From contig DMSQ01000013.1 of assembly GCA_003457135.1 (NCBI GenBank), positions 119,699 through 183,698 on the forward strand: a stretch of 64,000 bases of DNA, given 5' to 3'. A program made the translations under genes and the position numbers. A model generated the notes under the pieces. The model searched no databases, was not told where the DNA came from, and saw only the letters and a program-made list of their open reading frames with translations. This DNA is from Prolixibacteraceae bacterium (lineage in GTDB: Bacteria; Bacteroidota; Bacteroidia; Bacteroidales; Prolixibacteraceae). Shown here piece by piece: positions 34,573 to 41,846 of this stretch (the stretch's first letter is position 1; every line of letters starts with the position of its first letter).

Positions 34573-35484
34573 ATGAGCAATCAGTCAAAAGGAATTCTAT
34601 ATACGTTGATCACTGTTCTGATGTGGGGCGTTTTGGCCATCGCGCTGAAAATCGCATCGAAGGAAATTGACTCGCCAACCATTGTTTGGTTTCGGTTCTC
34701 TCTTGCATTTTCTGGTATGGCCATCTGGATGGCTATCAAAAATCCGAAAGCCTTTCAAATCATGTACAAACCTTCGTGGCTAATTGTGCTGTCATCGCTT
34801 GCTTTGGCATGGAATTATATCGCTTTCATGTTCGGGGTTCAGTTTACCAGTCCGAGCAACGCACAGGTAGCCATTCAATCAGGACCAGTATTGTTGGCTG
34901 TATTCGGAATTTTCTTCTTTAAAGAAAAGATATCAGGAATTCAAATTGCAGGATTTTTACTTGCCATAATTGGTTTCTGGATTTTCTACCGGCAGCATGT
35001 TGGCGCTGTTCCGGAAGGACAGGAAGGGCAATACACCAAAGGAATGCTGATTACGCTAACTGGCGCTGTCGCCTGGGCAATTTACGCTGCCTTACAGAAA
35101 AAACTGATTATGAATTATTCAGTGGCTACACTGAATGTCTTTATTTTTGGATTGCCTGTGTTGATTTTTCTGCCTTTTGTCAATTTCCAAAATCTGGCGC
35201 ATCTAAGTTTCGGTTATTGGGCTTTGCTTGTTTTTTTAGGAGCAAATACACTGATTTCCTACGGCTATTTGTCGCTTGCACTTAAATATCTGGAGGCTGG
35301 GAAAGTTAGTATCATTATTGTTTTAAACCCAATTATCACCTTTACCCTGATGGGAATTTTAACATGGTTACAAGTGAGCTGGATTGATGGTGAACATTTC
35401 TCGGTACTTTCCATTTTAGGCGCACTGGTGGCATTGACCGGTGCTATTTTGGTTGTTCGAAAAAAGAGAAGTCTTAATCCTTGA
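34573..35484 (+). CDS. EamA/DMT-family transporter
   Basis: An inner-membrane permease of 303 residues with about ten transmembrane helices arranged as two EamA repeats (about 1-135 and 150-300). The conserved pattern ALKIASKEIDSPTIVWFRF in repeat one and LEAGKVSIIIVLNPIITF in repeat two supports the family. The substrate is unknown: drug/metabolite exporters move amino acids, nucleosides or other small molecules. It starts 5 nt after pheT and is probably co-transcribed. Confidence 0.88.
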   Translation: MSNQSKGILYTLITVLMWGVLAIALKIASKEIDSPTIVWFRFSLAFSGMAIWMAIKNPKAFQIMYKPSWLIVLSSLALAWNYIAFMFGVQFTSPSNAQVAIQSGPVLLAVFGIFFFKEKISGIQIAGFLLAIIGFWIFYRQHVGAVPEGQEGQYTKGMLITLTGAVAWAIYAALQKKLIMNYSVATLNVFIFGLPVLIFLPFVNFQNLAHLSFGYWALLVFLGANTLISYGYLSLALKYLEAGKVSIIIVLNPIITFTLMGILTWLQVSWIDGEHFSVLSILGALVALTGAILVVRKKRSLNP

Positions 35485-35572
35485 TTAAGTTTATCTTACA
35501 AAGCAATTTAAAATCAACCGAATACAGGGGGAACAAAAAATCTGTTCATTACGTGTTAACCGGAATTATTTA

Positions 35573-35580
35573 TAATTTTG
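35573..35580 (+). promoter_or_regulatory. -7 box TAATTTTG adjoining the start codon
   Basis: TAATTTTG ends 4 nt before the ATG at 35585, so the transcript should start about at the A of ATG, that is, nearly leaderless. Confidence 0.55.
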
Positions 35581-35584
35581 TTTT

Positions 35585-35902
35585 ATGGATAAAACAACAG
35601 TAAATGAAATAATTCAATATCTCAGGAAACTTCTTGTTCAGGGTGGATTAAATGTGGACTCGATTGCATTATTTGGATCTGCATTGACTGGTGAAATGCA
35701 TGTAGATAGTGATCTTGATTTAATAATTATCTCATCAGATTTCAGAGATAAAGACATATTTGAGCGTTCACAAATGACCATGAAACCTGAAATAGCCACT
35801 TTGAAAAAATACAAAGTTTCGATGGATATTTTAAATTTGTCACCGGAGGAATATGCAGACTCCAAAGTCAAGATGTATTATAACAGTAAAATAGTAGCCT
35901 GA
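35585..35902 (+). CDS. MNT-type nucleotidyltransferase domain protein
   Basis: A 105-residue minimal nucleotidyltransferase. The active-site loop is complete: IALFGSALTGEMHVDSDLDLIII (GS, ten residues, DLD). Proteins of this type often pair with a HEPN partner (MntA/HepT) and AMPylate it as an antitoxin. No HEPN gene is adjacent here, so it is either an orphan or it acts elsewhere. The third catalytic acid probably lies in KKYKVSMDILNL. Confidence 0.8.
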   Translation: MDKTTVNEIIQYLRKLLVQGGLNVDSIALFGSALTGEMHVDSDLDLIIISSDFRDKDIFERSQMTMKPEIATLKKYKVSMDILNLSPEEYADSKVKMYYNSKIVA

Positions 35903-35906
35903 TTTA

Positions 35907-36035
35907 TTAACTTGTGCCTATCATAAACAATTGAATTCCAAAAAACACAGTTAAGATTAATGTGGAGACCTGAAACCACTGCAGAAACGGGGCGTTGCCG
36001 AAAAGCCAAAAGAGTAGGATCAATAAAAACAAACT
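35907..36035 (-). pseudogene. Fragment of a membrane protein C-terminus
   Basis: On the minus strand a frame of about 42 codons is open between two stops and reads as two hydrophobic helices (LVSLFLLILLFWLFGNAPF and LILTVFFGIQLFMIG), ending TS-stop. There is no ATG or promoter, and the upstream end stops at a TGA near the TM2 gene start. It looks like the tail of a lost membrane protein, but may be chance hydrophobic reading of AT-rich DNA. Confidence 0.35.
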
Positions 36036-36040
36036 AACCA

Positions 36041-36379
36041 ATGGAAGCACAAAAAGTTGATATGTTCATCATGACCAATTCCAAATTTTTTGAGAGTTAT
36101 CAGATTAACGGAATCCGGGAAAGGTTAATTTCTACGGATGATTCAAAATGGGCGATGATCTCAACGGTACAATTAAAAGATCCGACGATAATTTTAATCA
36201 TTTCTATTTTGGCCGGGCATTTCGGAATCGACCGCTTTATTCTTGGCGATACCGGATTGGGAATTGCTAAACTATTGACTTGCGGAGGTTTGGGTATTTG
36301 GACCATCATAGACTGGTTCCTGATTATGGGCGCTACCCGCGAAAAAAATATGCAGAAGATTCAGCAACTTTTATACTAA
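36041..36379 (+). CDS. TM2-domain membrane protein
   Basis: A 112-residue protein. The N-terminal half is soluble; the C-terminal half is a TM2 domain with two helices around the conserved turn: IISILAGHFGIDRFILGDTG, then AKLLTCGGLGIWTIIDWFLI. Function is unknown across the family. The start may be one of the later methionines (36065 or 36074). It is the first gene of a tight four-gene cluster of small membrane proteins ending with an M48 peptidase. Confidence 0.85.
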   Translation: MEAQKVDMFIMTNSKFFESYQINGIRERLISTDDSKWAMISTVQLKDPTIILIISILAGHFGIDRFILGDTGLGIAKLLTCGGLGIWTIIDWFLIMGATREKNMQKIQQLLY

Positions 36380-36385
36380 TCATTT

Positions 36386-36796
36386 ATGGGCAGGAACAAG
36401 TTGTATGTACTCTTGTCATCGGCTTGTGCAGCAGGGTATATCTGGCTGATGCTAATTTACCACCGAAACGTTACTTTATCTCTTGAACCCGGTGTTTGTA
36501 TGTTTAAGCGTGTCACAGGTGTACCCTGCCCTTCATGTGGATCAACCCGGTCTGTTCTTTCAATCCTGAATGGAGATATTTTTGGGGCAATACTTTGGAA
36601 TCCGATTGGGATCATAATTGTCTTCATATTATTAGTGTTTCCGTTTTGGATCATCTACGATGTTCTCTTTCGGAAAGACACCTTGTACAGATTTTATAAC
36701 CGTTCCGAACTTTTTCTCAGACGAAATTGGATAGCCATACCGGCCATTCTGCTCGTTCTCCTGAATTGGATTTGGAATATATTAAAAGGACTATGA
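36386..36796 (+). CDS. DUF2752 membrane protein
   Basis: A 136-residue membrane protein with three to four hydrophobic segments. The family motif CPSCGSTR (a short cysteine knuckle next to the membrane) follows RVTGVP, and NGDIFGAILWNPIG matches the second conserved block. Role unknown. It starts 6 nt after the TM2 gene, and its stop overlaps the next start (ATGA at 36793). Confidence 0.88.
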   Translation: MGRNKLYVLLSSACAAGYIWLMLIYHRNVTLSLEPGVCMFKRVTGVPCPSCGSTRSVLSILNGDIFGAILWNPIGIIIVFILLVFPFWIIYDVLFRKDTLYRFYNRSELFLRRNWIAIPAILLVLLNWIWNILKGL

Positions 36797-37227
36797 TTGC
36801 ATCCACGAATTTTCAATATCAGCCCAGCGAGCACGAACTGGAGAAGGCGTCGAACAGTTACGTCATGTCGTTGATTGCCATTATGGGAGGCTTACCTTTG
36901 CCCATTATCAACCTCATAGCCACTTTCGTTTTTTATCTCGGAAACCTGAAAGGAACTTATTTTGTCCGCTGGCATTGCATACAGGCATTGTTATCGCAAT
37001 TATTTCTGCTGCCCTTTAACAGCATAGGTTTCTGGTGGACAATTTCTATCCTATTTACTCCTGAAACTATTACCTCCAATTATATCGCCTACCTCATCAC
37101 CATCTTTATTTTCAACCTCACCGAATTTATTGGAACCATATACACCGCAATAGCCACCCGTAATGGCAAACATGTGGAATGGTGGGTAATTGGCGGCCTG
37201 ACCCATTTAATCTGTAAAGACAAATGA
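36793..37227 (+). CDS. DUF4870-like membrane protein
   Basis: A 144-residue protein with about four hydrophobic helices. It shows the pattern of DUF4870/Tic20-like proteins: LPLPIINLIATFVFYL, then VRWHCIQALLSQLF and a C-terminal GGLTHLICKDK. The start at 36793 overlaps the preceding stop by 4 nt; the earlier ATG at 36727 is within the DUF2752 gene. Its own stop overlaps the M48 start, so the cluster is translationally coupled. Confidence 0.75.
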   Translation: MIASTNFQYQPSEHELEKASNSYVMSLIAIMGGLPLPIINLIATFVFYLGNLKGTYFVRWHCIQALLSQLFLLPFNSIGFWWTISILFTPETITSNYIAYLITIFIFNLTEFIGTIYTAIATRNGKHVEWWVIGGLTHLICKDK

Positions 37228-38024
37228 AGAAAATACTCATCGAACTGGTTCTGACTGGTGCAATAATTGCTGTCGTATGGTTGGGATTGTCGCAGATTGA
37301 CTGGATGAAACTTTTGAACATTGAACCTACCACCCAAACTACCGAAGAGAAAATTGGCGATTTATTCTGGAAAATGTTGAAAAATACAGAATCCGAAATT
37401 ACTTCTGATTCAATTGTGGCATCAGTCGATTCAATGCTTACCCGAATTTGTACGGCCAACTCGATTGACCGAAAAAAAGTAAAACTGCATTTACTCCGGA
37501 AGGATGAAATCAACGCATTTGCTCTGCCAAACAATCATTTAGTGATATATTCCGGACTGATAACTTCCTGCGAAAACGAAGCTGAGCTGTACGGTGTTTT
37601 AGCCCACGAACTGGCGCACATGGAAAAGAACCATGTGATGAACAAGCTGATAAAAGAGATTGGTTTGTCGGTGCTCATTTCTATGTCAACCGGAAACGGC
37701 AATACTGAGATCATGAAAGAAGCCCTCAAACATTTGTCGTCAACAGCTTACGACCGGAAACTGGAAACCGAAGCAGACCTCACCGCAGTGGATTATCTTG
37801 AAAAGGCAGGAATTGACCCCGAACCGTTTGCCAACTTCCTGTACAGCTTGGCCGACGAAACCAAAAATCTGCCCAGCCAAATCTATTGGATCAGCACCCA
37901 TCCCGAATCGAAAGAACGGGCCGAAAAAATTATCGAACACATTAAATGCAAGAACTTTCCTAAAGTTGAGAAAAAAGATAGTTTGAGGTTTGAGAGGTTG
38001 AAGGAAAAGATAAAGCAAAAATGA
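37224..38024 (+). CDS. M48 family metallopeptidase (membrane-anchored)
   Basis: A zinc peptidase of 266 residues with an N-terminal membrane anchor (IELVLTGAIIAVVWLGL), so the protease domain probably faces the periplasm. The HEXXH site is in LAHELAHMEKNHV and the third ligand is the glutamate of LETEADLTAVDYL. The ending THPESKERAEKI is also typical of M48 (BepA/LoiP-like) quality-control peptidases. The ATGA overlap with the previous gene ties it to the TM2/DUF2752/DUF4870 set. Confidence 0.9.
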   Translation: MKKILIELVLTGAIIAVVWLGLSQIDWMKLLNIEPTTQTTEEKIGDLFWKMLKNTESEITSDSIVASVDSMLTRICTANSIDRKKVKLHLLRKDEINAFALPNNHLVIYSGLITSCENEAELYGVLAHELAHMEKNHVMNKLIKEIGLSVLISMSTGNGNTEIMKEALKHLSSTAYDRKLETEADLTAVDYLEKAGIDPEPFANFLYSLADETKNLPSQIYWISTHPESKERAEKIIEHIKCKNFPKVEKKDSLRFERLKEKIKQK

Positions 38025-38051
38025 AAACCAGGGGCTAATAAAGAAACCTGT

Positions 38052-38225
38052 CTTATCCCAGCTTCTACATCACTTACTTCCTGTTTTCGCCCAAGGTGCG
38101 CATCGTTTTCATGCCTTCCTCGTCTTTTAACATCGCCTGGAGCTCCACTAAAAGCAAAGTTCCAGTAGCTCGATCCGGGAATGATCATCTGGCTGATCAG
38201 AAAAAAGTTATTAAAGGTTTCGAAA
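38052..38225 (-). pseudogene. Flavodoxin-family gene remnant, copy A
   Basis: On the minus strand the frame reads FETFNNFFLISQMIIPGSSY, WNFAFSGAPGDV, then shifts frame to DEEGMKTMRTLGEN with stops after it. That is the C-terminal third of an NADPH-dependent FMN reductase/flavodoxin-like protein. The last 134 nt (38052-38185) are repeated at 38825-38958 at roughly 85% identity by eye, in the same orientation. No functional product is expected. Confidence 0.7.
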
Positions 38226-38283
38226 ACAATAATTCAAAATACAAGATCAAACCAAAATAGTTGAACAACTGTTACAAGATTTG

Positions 38284-38291
38284 TATCTTTG
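38284..38291 (+). promoter_or_regulatory. Promoter of the DUF4160/DUF2442 pair, TATCTTTG
   Basis: TATCTTTG, 16 nt before the ATG at 38308, with a partial -33 word (GTTG) about 20 nt upstream. Confidence 0.6.
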
Positions 38292-38307
38292 ATTTAAATA
38301 TTTTCCT

Positions 38308-38574
38308 ATGCCAACCATTTCAATGTTTTTCGGAATTATCATCAGGATGTATTATGCACCAAAAGAGCACAATCCGCCACATGTTCACGCATATTTCCAA
38401 GACTCAAAGATTACCATACAAATTAAGGATTGTGAAATAATTGAAGGCAAGATGCCAATACGACAATTGAGAATGATTCAGGCTTGGATCGAAATTCGAA
38501 GAGATGAATTATTGGCTGATTGGGAATTATGTCAAAATGGTGAAAAACCATTCCAGATTGAACCTTTAAAATAA
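38308..38574 (+). CDS. DUF4160 protein
   Basis: An 88-residue protein with the family's N-terminal PTISMFFGIIIRMYY and the H-rich turn EHNPPHVHAYF, followed by GKMPIRQLRMIQAWIEIRRDELLADW. DUF4160 proteins occur next to DUF2442 proteins on mobile DNA and are suspected toxin-antitoxin-like pairs; activity is not established. The next gene starts 5 nt downstream. The pair sits between two copies of a broken flavodoxin gene. Confidence 0.88.
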   Translation: MPTISMFFGIIIRMYYAPKEHNPPHVHAYFQDSKITIQIKDCEIIEGKMPIRQLRMIQAWIEIRRDELLADWELCQNGEKPFQIEPLK

Positions 38575-38579
38575 CAAAA

Positions 38580-38819
38580 ATGTACCTTGCAGTTCAGGAT
38601 GTCAAACCACAGGATGATTACTTTTTACTCCTAACATTCGAAAATGGAGAGAAGCGGCAATTTGATATGAAACCCTATCTTGATCTGGGTATATTTCGTG
38701 AATTGAAAGATATAAAACTTTTTAATACCGTACGGACGAGTTTTGATTCCATTGAATGGGCTAATAAAGCCGACCTTGATCCGGAATTTCTATATCAAAA
38801 AAGTAAAAAGGCCGAATAA
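38580..38819 (+). CDS. DUF2442 protein
   Basis: A 79-residue small protein, MYLAVQDVKPQDDYFLLLTF, with ENGEKRQFDMKPYLDLGIF and a C-terminal SIEWANKADLDPEFLYQKS, matching DUF2442. It is the usual partner of DUF4160 and probably its counterpart in a two-gene module. It is co-transcribed from the promoter at 38284. Confidence 0.88.
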   Translation: MYLAVQDVKPQDDYFLLLTFENGEKRQFDMKPYLDLGIFRELKDIKLFNTVRTSFDSIEWANKADLDPEFLYQKSKKAE

Positions 38820-38825
38820 TTCTAC

Positions 38826-38958
38826 TTATCCCAACCTCTTCATCACCCAGGCCATATTTTCGCTCAGGGTGCGCATCGTTTTCAAGCCTTCCTCGTCTAT
38901 TAACATCGTCTGGAGCTCCGCTAAATGCAAAGTTCCGGTAGCTCGATCAGGGAACGAT
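38826..38958 (-). pseudogene. Flavodoxin-family gene remnant, copy B
   Basis: The minus strand reads LIPGSSYRNFAFSGAPDDV in one frame, then DEEGLKTMRTLSENMAWVMK and RLG-stop in the next: the same protein tail and the same frameshift point as copy A. Its C-terminal helix is intact here. It abuts the stop codon of the DUF4159 gene, so it may be read through only as untranslated RNA. Confidence 0.7.
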
Positions 38959-39612
38959 TTATTGATTAAACACAAACGAAATAATATTGGCGCCCATCTG
39001 CAAGGCTTTTTGCCGGACATCTTCGGGGTCGTTGTGTACCGACCGGTCTTCCCATCCATCGCCCAAATCGCTTTCGAAGCTATAAAAACAAACCAGCCGT
39101 CCTTTATTGATTAACCCGAATCCCTGGGCTGGTTTTCCATCGTGTTCATGAATTTTTGGCAATCCATCGGGGAAACGGTATTTTTGCCTGTAAATCGGAT
39201 GATCCACGGGCAGTTCCACAAATTCGAGTTCCGGAAATACCTTTTTCATCTCACGCCGGATAAATTGATCAATCCCATAATTGTCGCTGATGTGTAAAAA
39301 ACCTCCTGATTCGAGATAGGTTCTCAGATTGGAAGCTTCAGAATCGGAGAAAAATACATTACCATGTCCGGTCAGATCAACGTAGGCGTAATTAAACAGA
39401 TCTACGCTTCCCGGCTCCACGGTTCCCGGTTCGGGATCAATATTGGTCTTCAGGTTTTCATTGCAAAAAGTAATCAGATTGGGTACGGAAGTCGGATTTG
39501 AATACCAGTCTCCACCACCATTGTATTTCATCAATGCAATTTTAACTGATGTGGTTTGCGAAAAAACCATTACAGGAAAAAGTATAAACAGGATATAGAT
39601 CAATTTTTTCAT
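38959..39612 (-). CDS. DUF4159 exported protein
   Basis: A 217-residue protein with a signal peptide (MKKLIYILFILFPVMVFSQT). The DUF4159 domain fills the rest: KIALMKYNGGGDWYSNPTS, FNYAYVDLTGHGNVFFSDSE, LRTYLESGGFLHISDNYG and ELPVDHPIY. The fold resembles class I glutamine amidotransferases. The function is unknown; in Bacteroidota it often accompanies MoxR/batA-type clusters, but none is seen here. Its 3' end directly borders a pseudogene fragment. Confidence 0.87.
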   Translation of the reverse strand: MKKLIYILFILFPVMVFSQTTSVKIALMKYNGGGDWYSNPTSVPNLITFCNENLKTNIDPEPGTVEPGSVDLFNYAYVDLTGHGNVFFSDSEASNLRTYLESGGFLHISDNYGIDQFIRREMKKVFPELEFVELPVDHPIYRQKYRFPDGLPKIHEHDGKPAQGFGLINKGRLVCFYSFESDLGDGWEDRSVHNDPEDVRQKALQMGANIISFVFNQ

Positions 39613-39796
39613 GTTGAGTTCTGAGCTTTTCCCTTCAATCCCAAATACCCGGGTCTCAGAGAGCGGACTTCCTACTTCGGACCTCCGGCATTATTTTTTT
39701 CAAAGATAAAAATAAAGCATGGTTTGCGCCGGTTGTGTAATTTGAATTTGAAGCATCGGTGGTTTTTATGAAATAATTGCCAAATTTGTCGGCTTG

Positions 39797-39804
39797 TAAC
39801 TTTG
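39797..39804 (+). promoter_or_regulatory. -7 box TAACTTTG of the PLP enzyme gene
   Basis: TAACTTTG fits the consensus, with ATTG about 17 nt upstream. A transcript from here cannot use the ATG at 39802, which supports the start at 39865. Confidence 0.6.
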
Positions 39805-39864
39805 GCTGACAAACCAAATAGTTTAATAAGTGTTTTGTTAGATTACATCAAAAAATATCCTAAA

Positions 39865-41103
39865 ATGAAAAGTTTTACAACCCGGTCGTTAAACATACCT
39901 TTTCCGAAGAAAGATCCACACCATGCGCTGGCCATGCCCATATACGAAACGGTGGCTTTTGAATTTGATACTGCCGAAGATATTGCGGCCAATTTCCGGG
40001 GTGAGTTGCCAGCGCATACTTACTCGCGAACCAGCAACCCGACGGTAGAATATTTTGAGACCAAAGTTAAAGCGCTGACAGGAGCGCATCAGGTTCTGGC
40101 ATTATCATCAGGAATGTCAGCTATATCGGCCACCTTGCTCGCTATTTGCAAACAGGGTGATAACATCATTTCAGGAAAAAACCTTTTTGGGCATACTCTT
40201 GCTTTGTTCGAACAAAGTTTTTCGGCCTACGGACTGGAAACCCGTTTTGCAGATACAACCGATCCGGAAGTGATAGAATCATTGATTGACAAGAATACGC
40301 GTGCCATTTTTTTTGAAACGGTAACTAATCCACAACTCGAAATTGCCGACATAAGCAAATTGGCAGAAATTGCAAATAAGCACGGCATTTTACTGATTGC
40401 CGACAGTACCATAACTCCGCCATCGGTTTTTAACTCGAAATCGTTGGGTGTTGATGTAGAAGTATTGTCAACCACTAAATTTATTTCAGGCGGTGCAACT
40501 GCAGTTGGAGGACTGATCATTGACAATGGAACTTACGACTGGAGTAAAAATCCGAATTGCCAGACTTTCTCCAAAAAATTTGGAAAAGATGCTTTTATCG
40601 CCCGTCTCCGGAAAAACTATTACCGGAATCTGGGAATGCCTATGACCGCCCACACAGCCAATTACATGATTGCCGGACTTGATATTTTGGAACTTCGGGT
40701 TGAGCGCTGTTACGAGAACTGCCTGAAATTGGGCAAATATTTACAGCAGAATCCTAAAGTAAAACGTGTTGATTATCCGGGATTGAATGATTCAACTTAT
40801 TATGATCTGGCCGTTAGTCAGTTTGGAGGTGTGCCGGGAACAATAATGACTTTTGATCTGGAAAGTCAGGAAGAATGCTTCCGTTTCATGAACCGTCTGA
40901 AAATCATACGCCGTGCAACCAATCTGAACGATAACAAATCACTGATTATTCATCCGTACTCCACGATCTATGCTGAATTTACGGAAAGTGAACGCCTGAA
41001 AATGGGAATCCGCCCCGGAATGATGCGTCTTTCGGTCGGCATTGAAGGCGCTGAAGATTTAATCGAAGATTTGGGGCAGGCATTGGGAGAGGAATCTGTA
41101 TAA
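39865..41103 (+). CDS. Trans-sulfuration PLP enzyme (cystathionine gamma-synthase/methionine gamma-lyase family)
   Basis: A 412-residue PLP-dependent enzyme of the Cys/Met metabolism family. It has SRTSNPTVEYFE, the PLP-ring-stacking region SSGMSAISATL, DSTITPPSVFNSKSLG, the Schiff-base lysine in STTKFISGG, and the C-terminal RLSVGIEGAEDLIEDL. Members make cystathionine or homocysteine (from O-acetylhomoserine) or break methionine. Which reaction applies cannot be read from sequence. The insertion after the lysine (YDWSKNPNCQTFSKKFGKDA) is like that of O-acetylhomoserine sulfhydrylase-type proteins. Confidence 0.88.
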   Translation: MKSFTTRSLNIPFPKKDPHHALAMPIYETVAFEFDTAEDIAANFRGELPAHTYSRTSNPTVEYFETKVKALTGAHQVLALSSGMSAISATLLAICKQGDNIISGKNLFGHTLALFEQSFSAYGLETRFADTTDPEVIESLIDKNTRAIFFETVTNPQLEIADISKLAEIANKHGILLIADSTITPPSVFNSKSLGVDVEVLSTTKFISGGATAVGGLIIDNGTYDWSKNPNCQTFSKKFGKDAFIARLRKNYYRNLGMPMTAHTANYMIAGLDILELRVERCYENCLKLGKYLQQNPKVKRVDYPGLNDSTYYDLAVSQFGGVPGTIMTFDLESQEECFRFMNRLKIIRRATNLNDNKSLIIHPYSTIYAEFTESERLKMGIRPGMMRLSVGIEGAEDLIEDLGQALGEESV

Positions 41104-41129
41104 AAGGAATTGAATTTTAAAAATTTAGA

Positions 41130-41164
41130 CTTTGTGAAACTTTGTGTTTTAGTGCCTTAGTGGC
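41130..41164. repeat. CTTTGTGAAACTTTGTGTTTTAGTG word repeat
   Basis: CTTTGTGAAACTTTGTG followed by TTTTAGTGCCTTAGTGGC: paired short words of a type common between Bacteroidota genes. Confidence 0.6.
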
Positions 41165-41214
41165 AGAAAAAACTTTTTGGAGGAGACTCAATGTTGAATA
41201 TTTATTTCAAAAAA

Positions 41215-41242
41215 GTAGGGTAAACCCGTTTGTAGTTGTATC
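41215..41242 (+). promoter_or_regulatory. Candidate ECF sigma-dependent promoter
   Basis: GTAGGGTAAACCC followed by GTTGTATC after 6-7 nt differs from the housekeeping pattern and resembles the GGG-AAA/GTC-type boxes seen before ECF sigma operons. It lies 71 nt before the sigma gene, so the operon may be self-activated. A ten-codon frame with a good ribosome site (GGAGGA, ATG at 41191) just precedes it. Confidence 0.35.
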
Positions 41243-41312
41243 AGGTTAAAGGTTGTAAAACGCAGCAAATAACCGACATCTAAAATTTATTCGGAAGTTC
41301 AGGAAGAAAAGG

Positions 41313-41843
41313 ATGAGGATAGAATCGGATAAAAATCAGGCTGAAACCGGACTTGAACAAGTTGGTTTTGAACAGTTATTTGATGCTTATTATGATGAGC
41401 TTCAACACTTCATTTTCTTCAAATCAGGAGATACTGAAGTTGCTGAAGACATTATTCAGGATGCTTTTTTGAAATTATGGGAAATCAGAACGACCGTTCG
41501 GGTTGATACAGCACGGGCGCTGCTTTATACCATAGCCGCGAATCTGTTTTCGAACCGGTATAAACGGATGAAACTGAACCTCAAACTTCAACTAACTATC
41601 GTGGAAGACCGGACTTTCGAAACTCCTGAATTTGAAATGGAAATCAAGGAATTCGACCAAAAATTACAACGGGTGCTTTCCGGACTCAACGAAAACAACC
41701 GAACCGTTTTCCTGATGAACCGGATTGACCAGATGACATACAATGAAATTGCAGCGGCTCTGAAAATTAGTGTAAAAGCGGTTGAGAAAAGAATGAAAAA
41801 AGCGCTGGAGCATATCCGGAAAGAAATAGAACAAAAATTTTAA
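41313..41843 (+). CDS. ECF RNA polymerase sigma factor (FecI-like)
   Basis: A 176-residue sigma factor with region 2 (FEQLFDAYYDELQHFIFFKS, AEDIIQDAFLKLWE) and region 4 (FLMNRIDQMTYNEIAAALK and the ISVKAVEKRMKKALEHIRK helix-turn-helix). Region 3 is absent, as in all ECF factors. It is followed 3 nt later by a FecR-like regulator and then a TonB receptor, so it should switch on that receptor's operon in response to an outer-membrane signal. Confidence 0.94.
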   Translation: MRIESDKNQAETGLEQVGFEQLFDAYYDELQHFIFFKSGDTEVAEDIIQDAFLKLWEIRTTVRVDTARALLYTIAANLFSNRYKRMKLNLKLQLTIVEDRTFETPEFEMEIKEFDQKLQRVLSGLNENNRTVFLMNRIDQMTYNEIAAALKISVKAVEKRMKKALEHIRKEIEQKF

Positions 41844-41846
41844 ATA

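Noticed and set aside
38826..39059. 77-codon minus-strand frame as a real gene
   Set aside because: Its first half is antisense-frame reading of the DUF4159 gene end; only the last part is the flavodoxin remnant, reported as a pseudogene.
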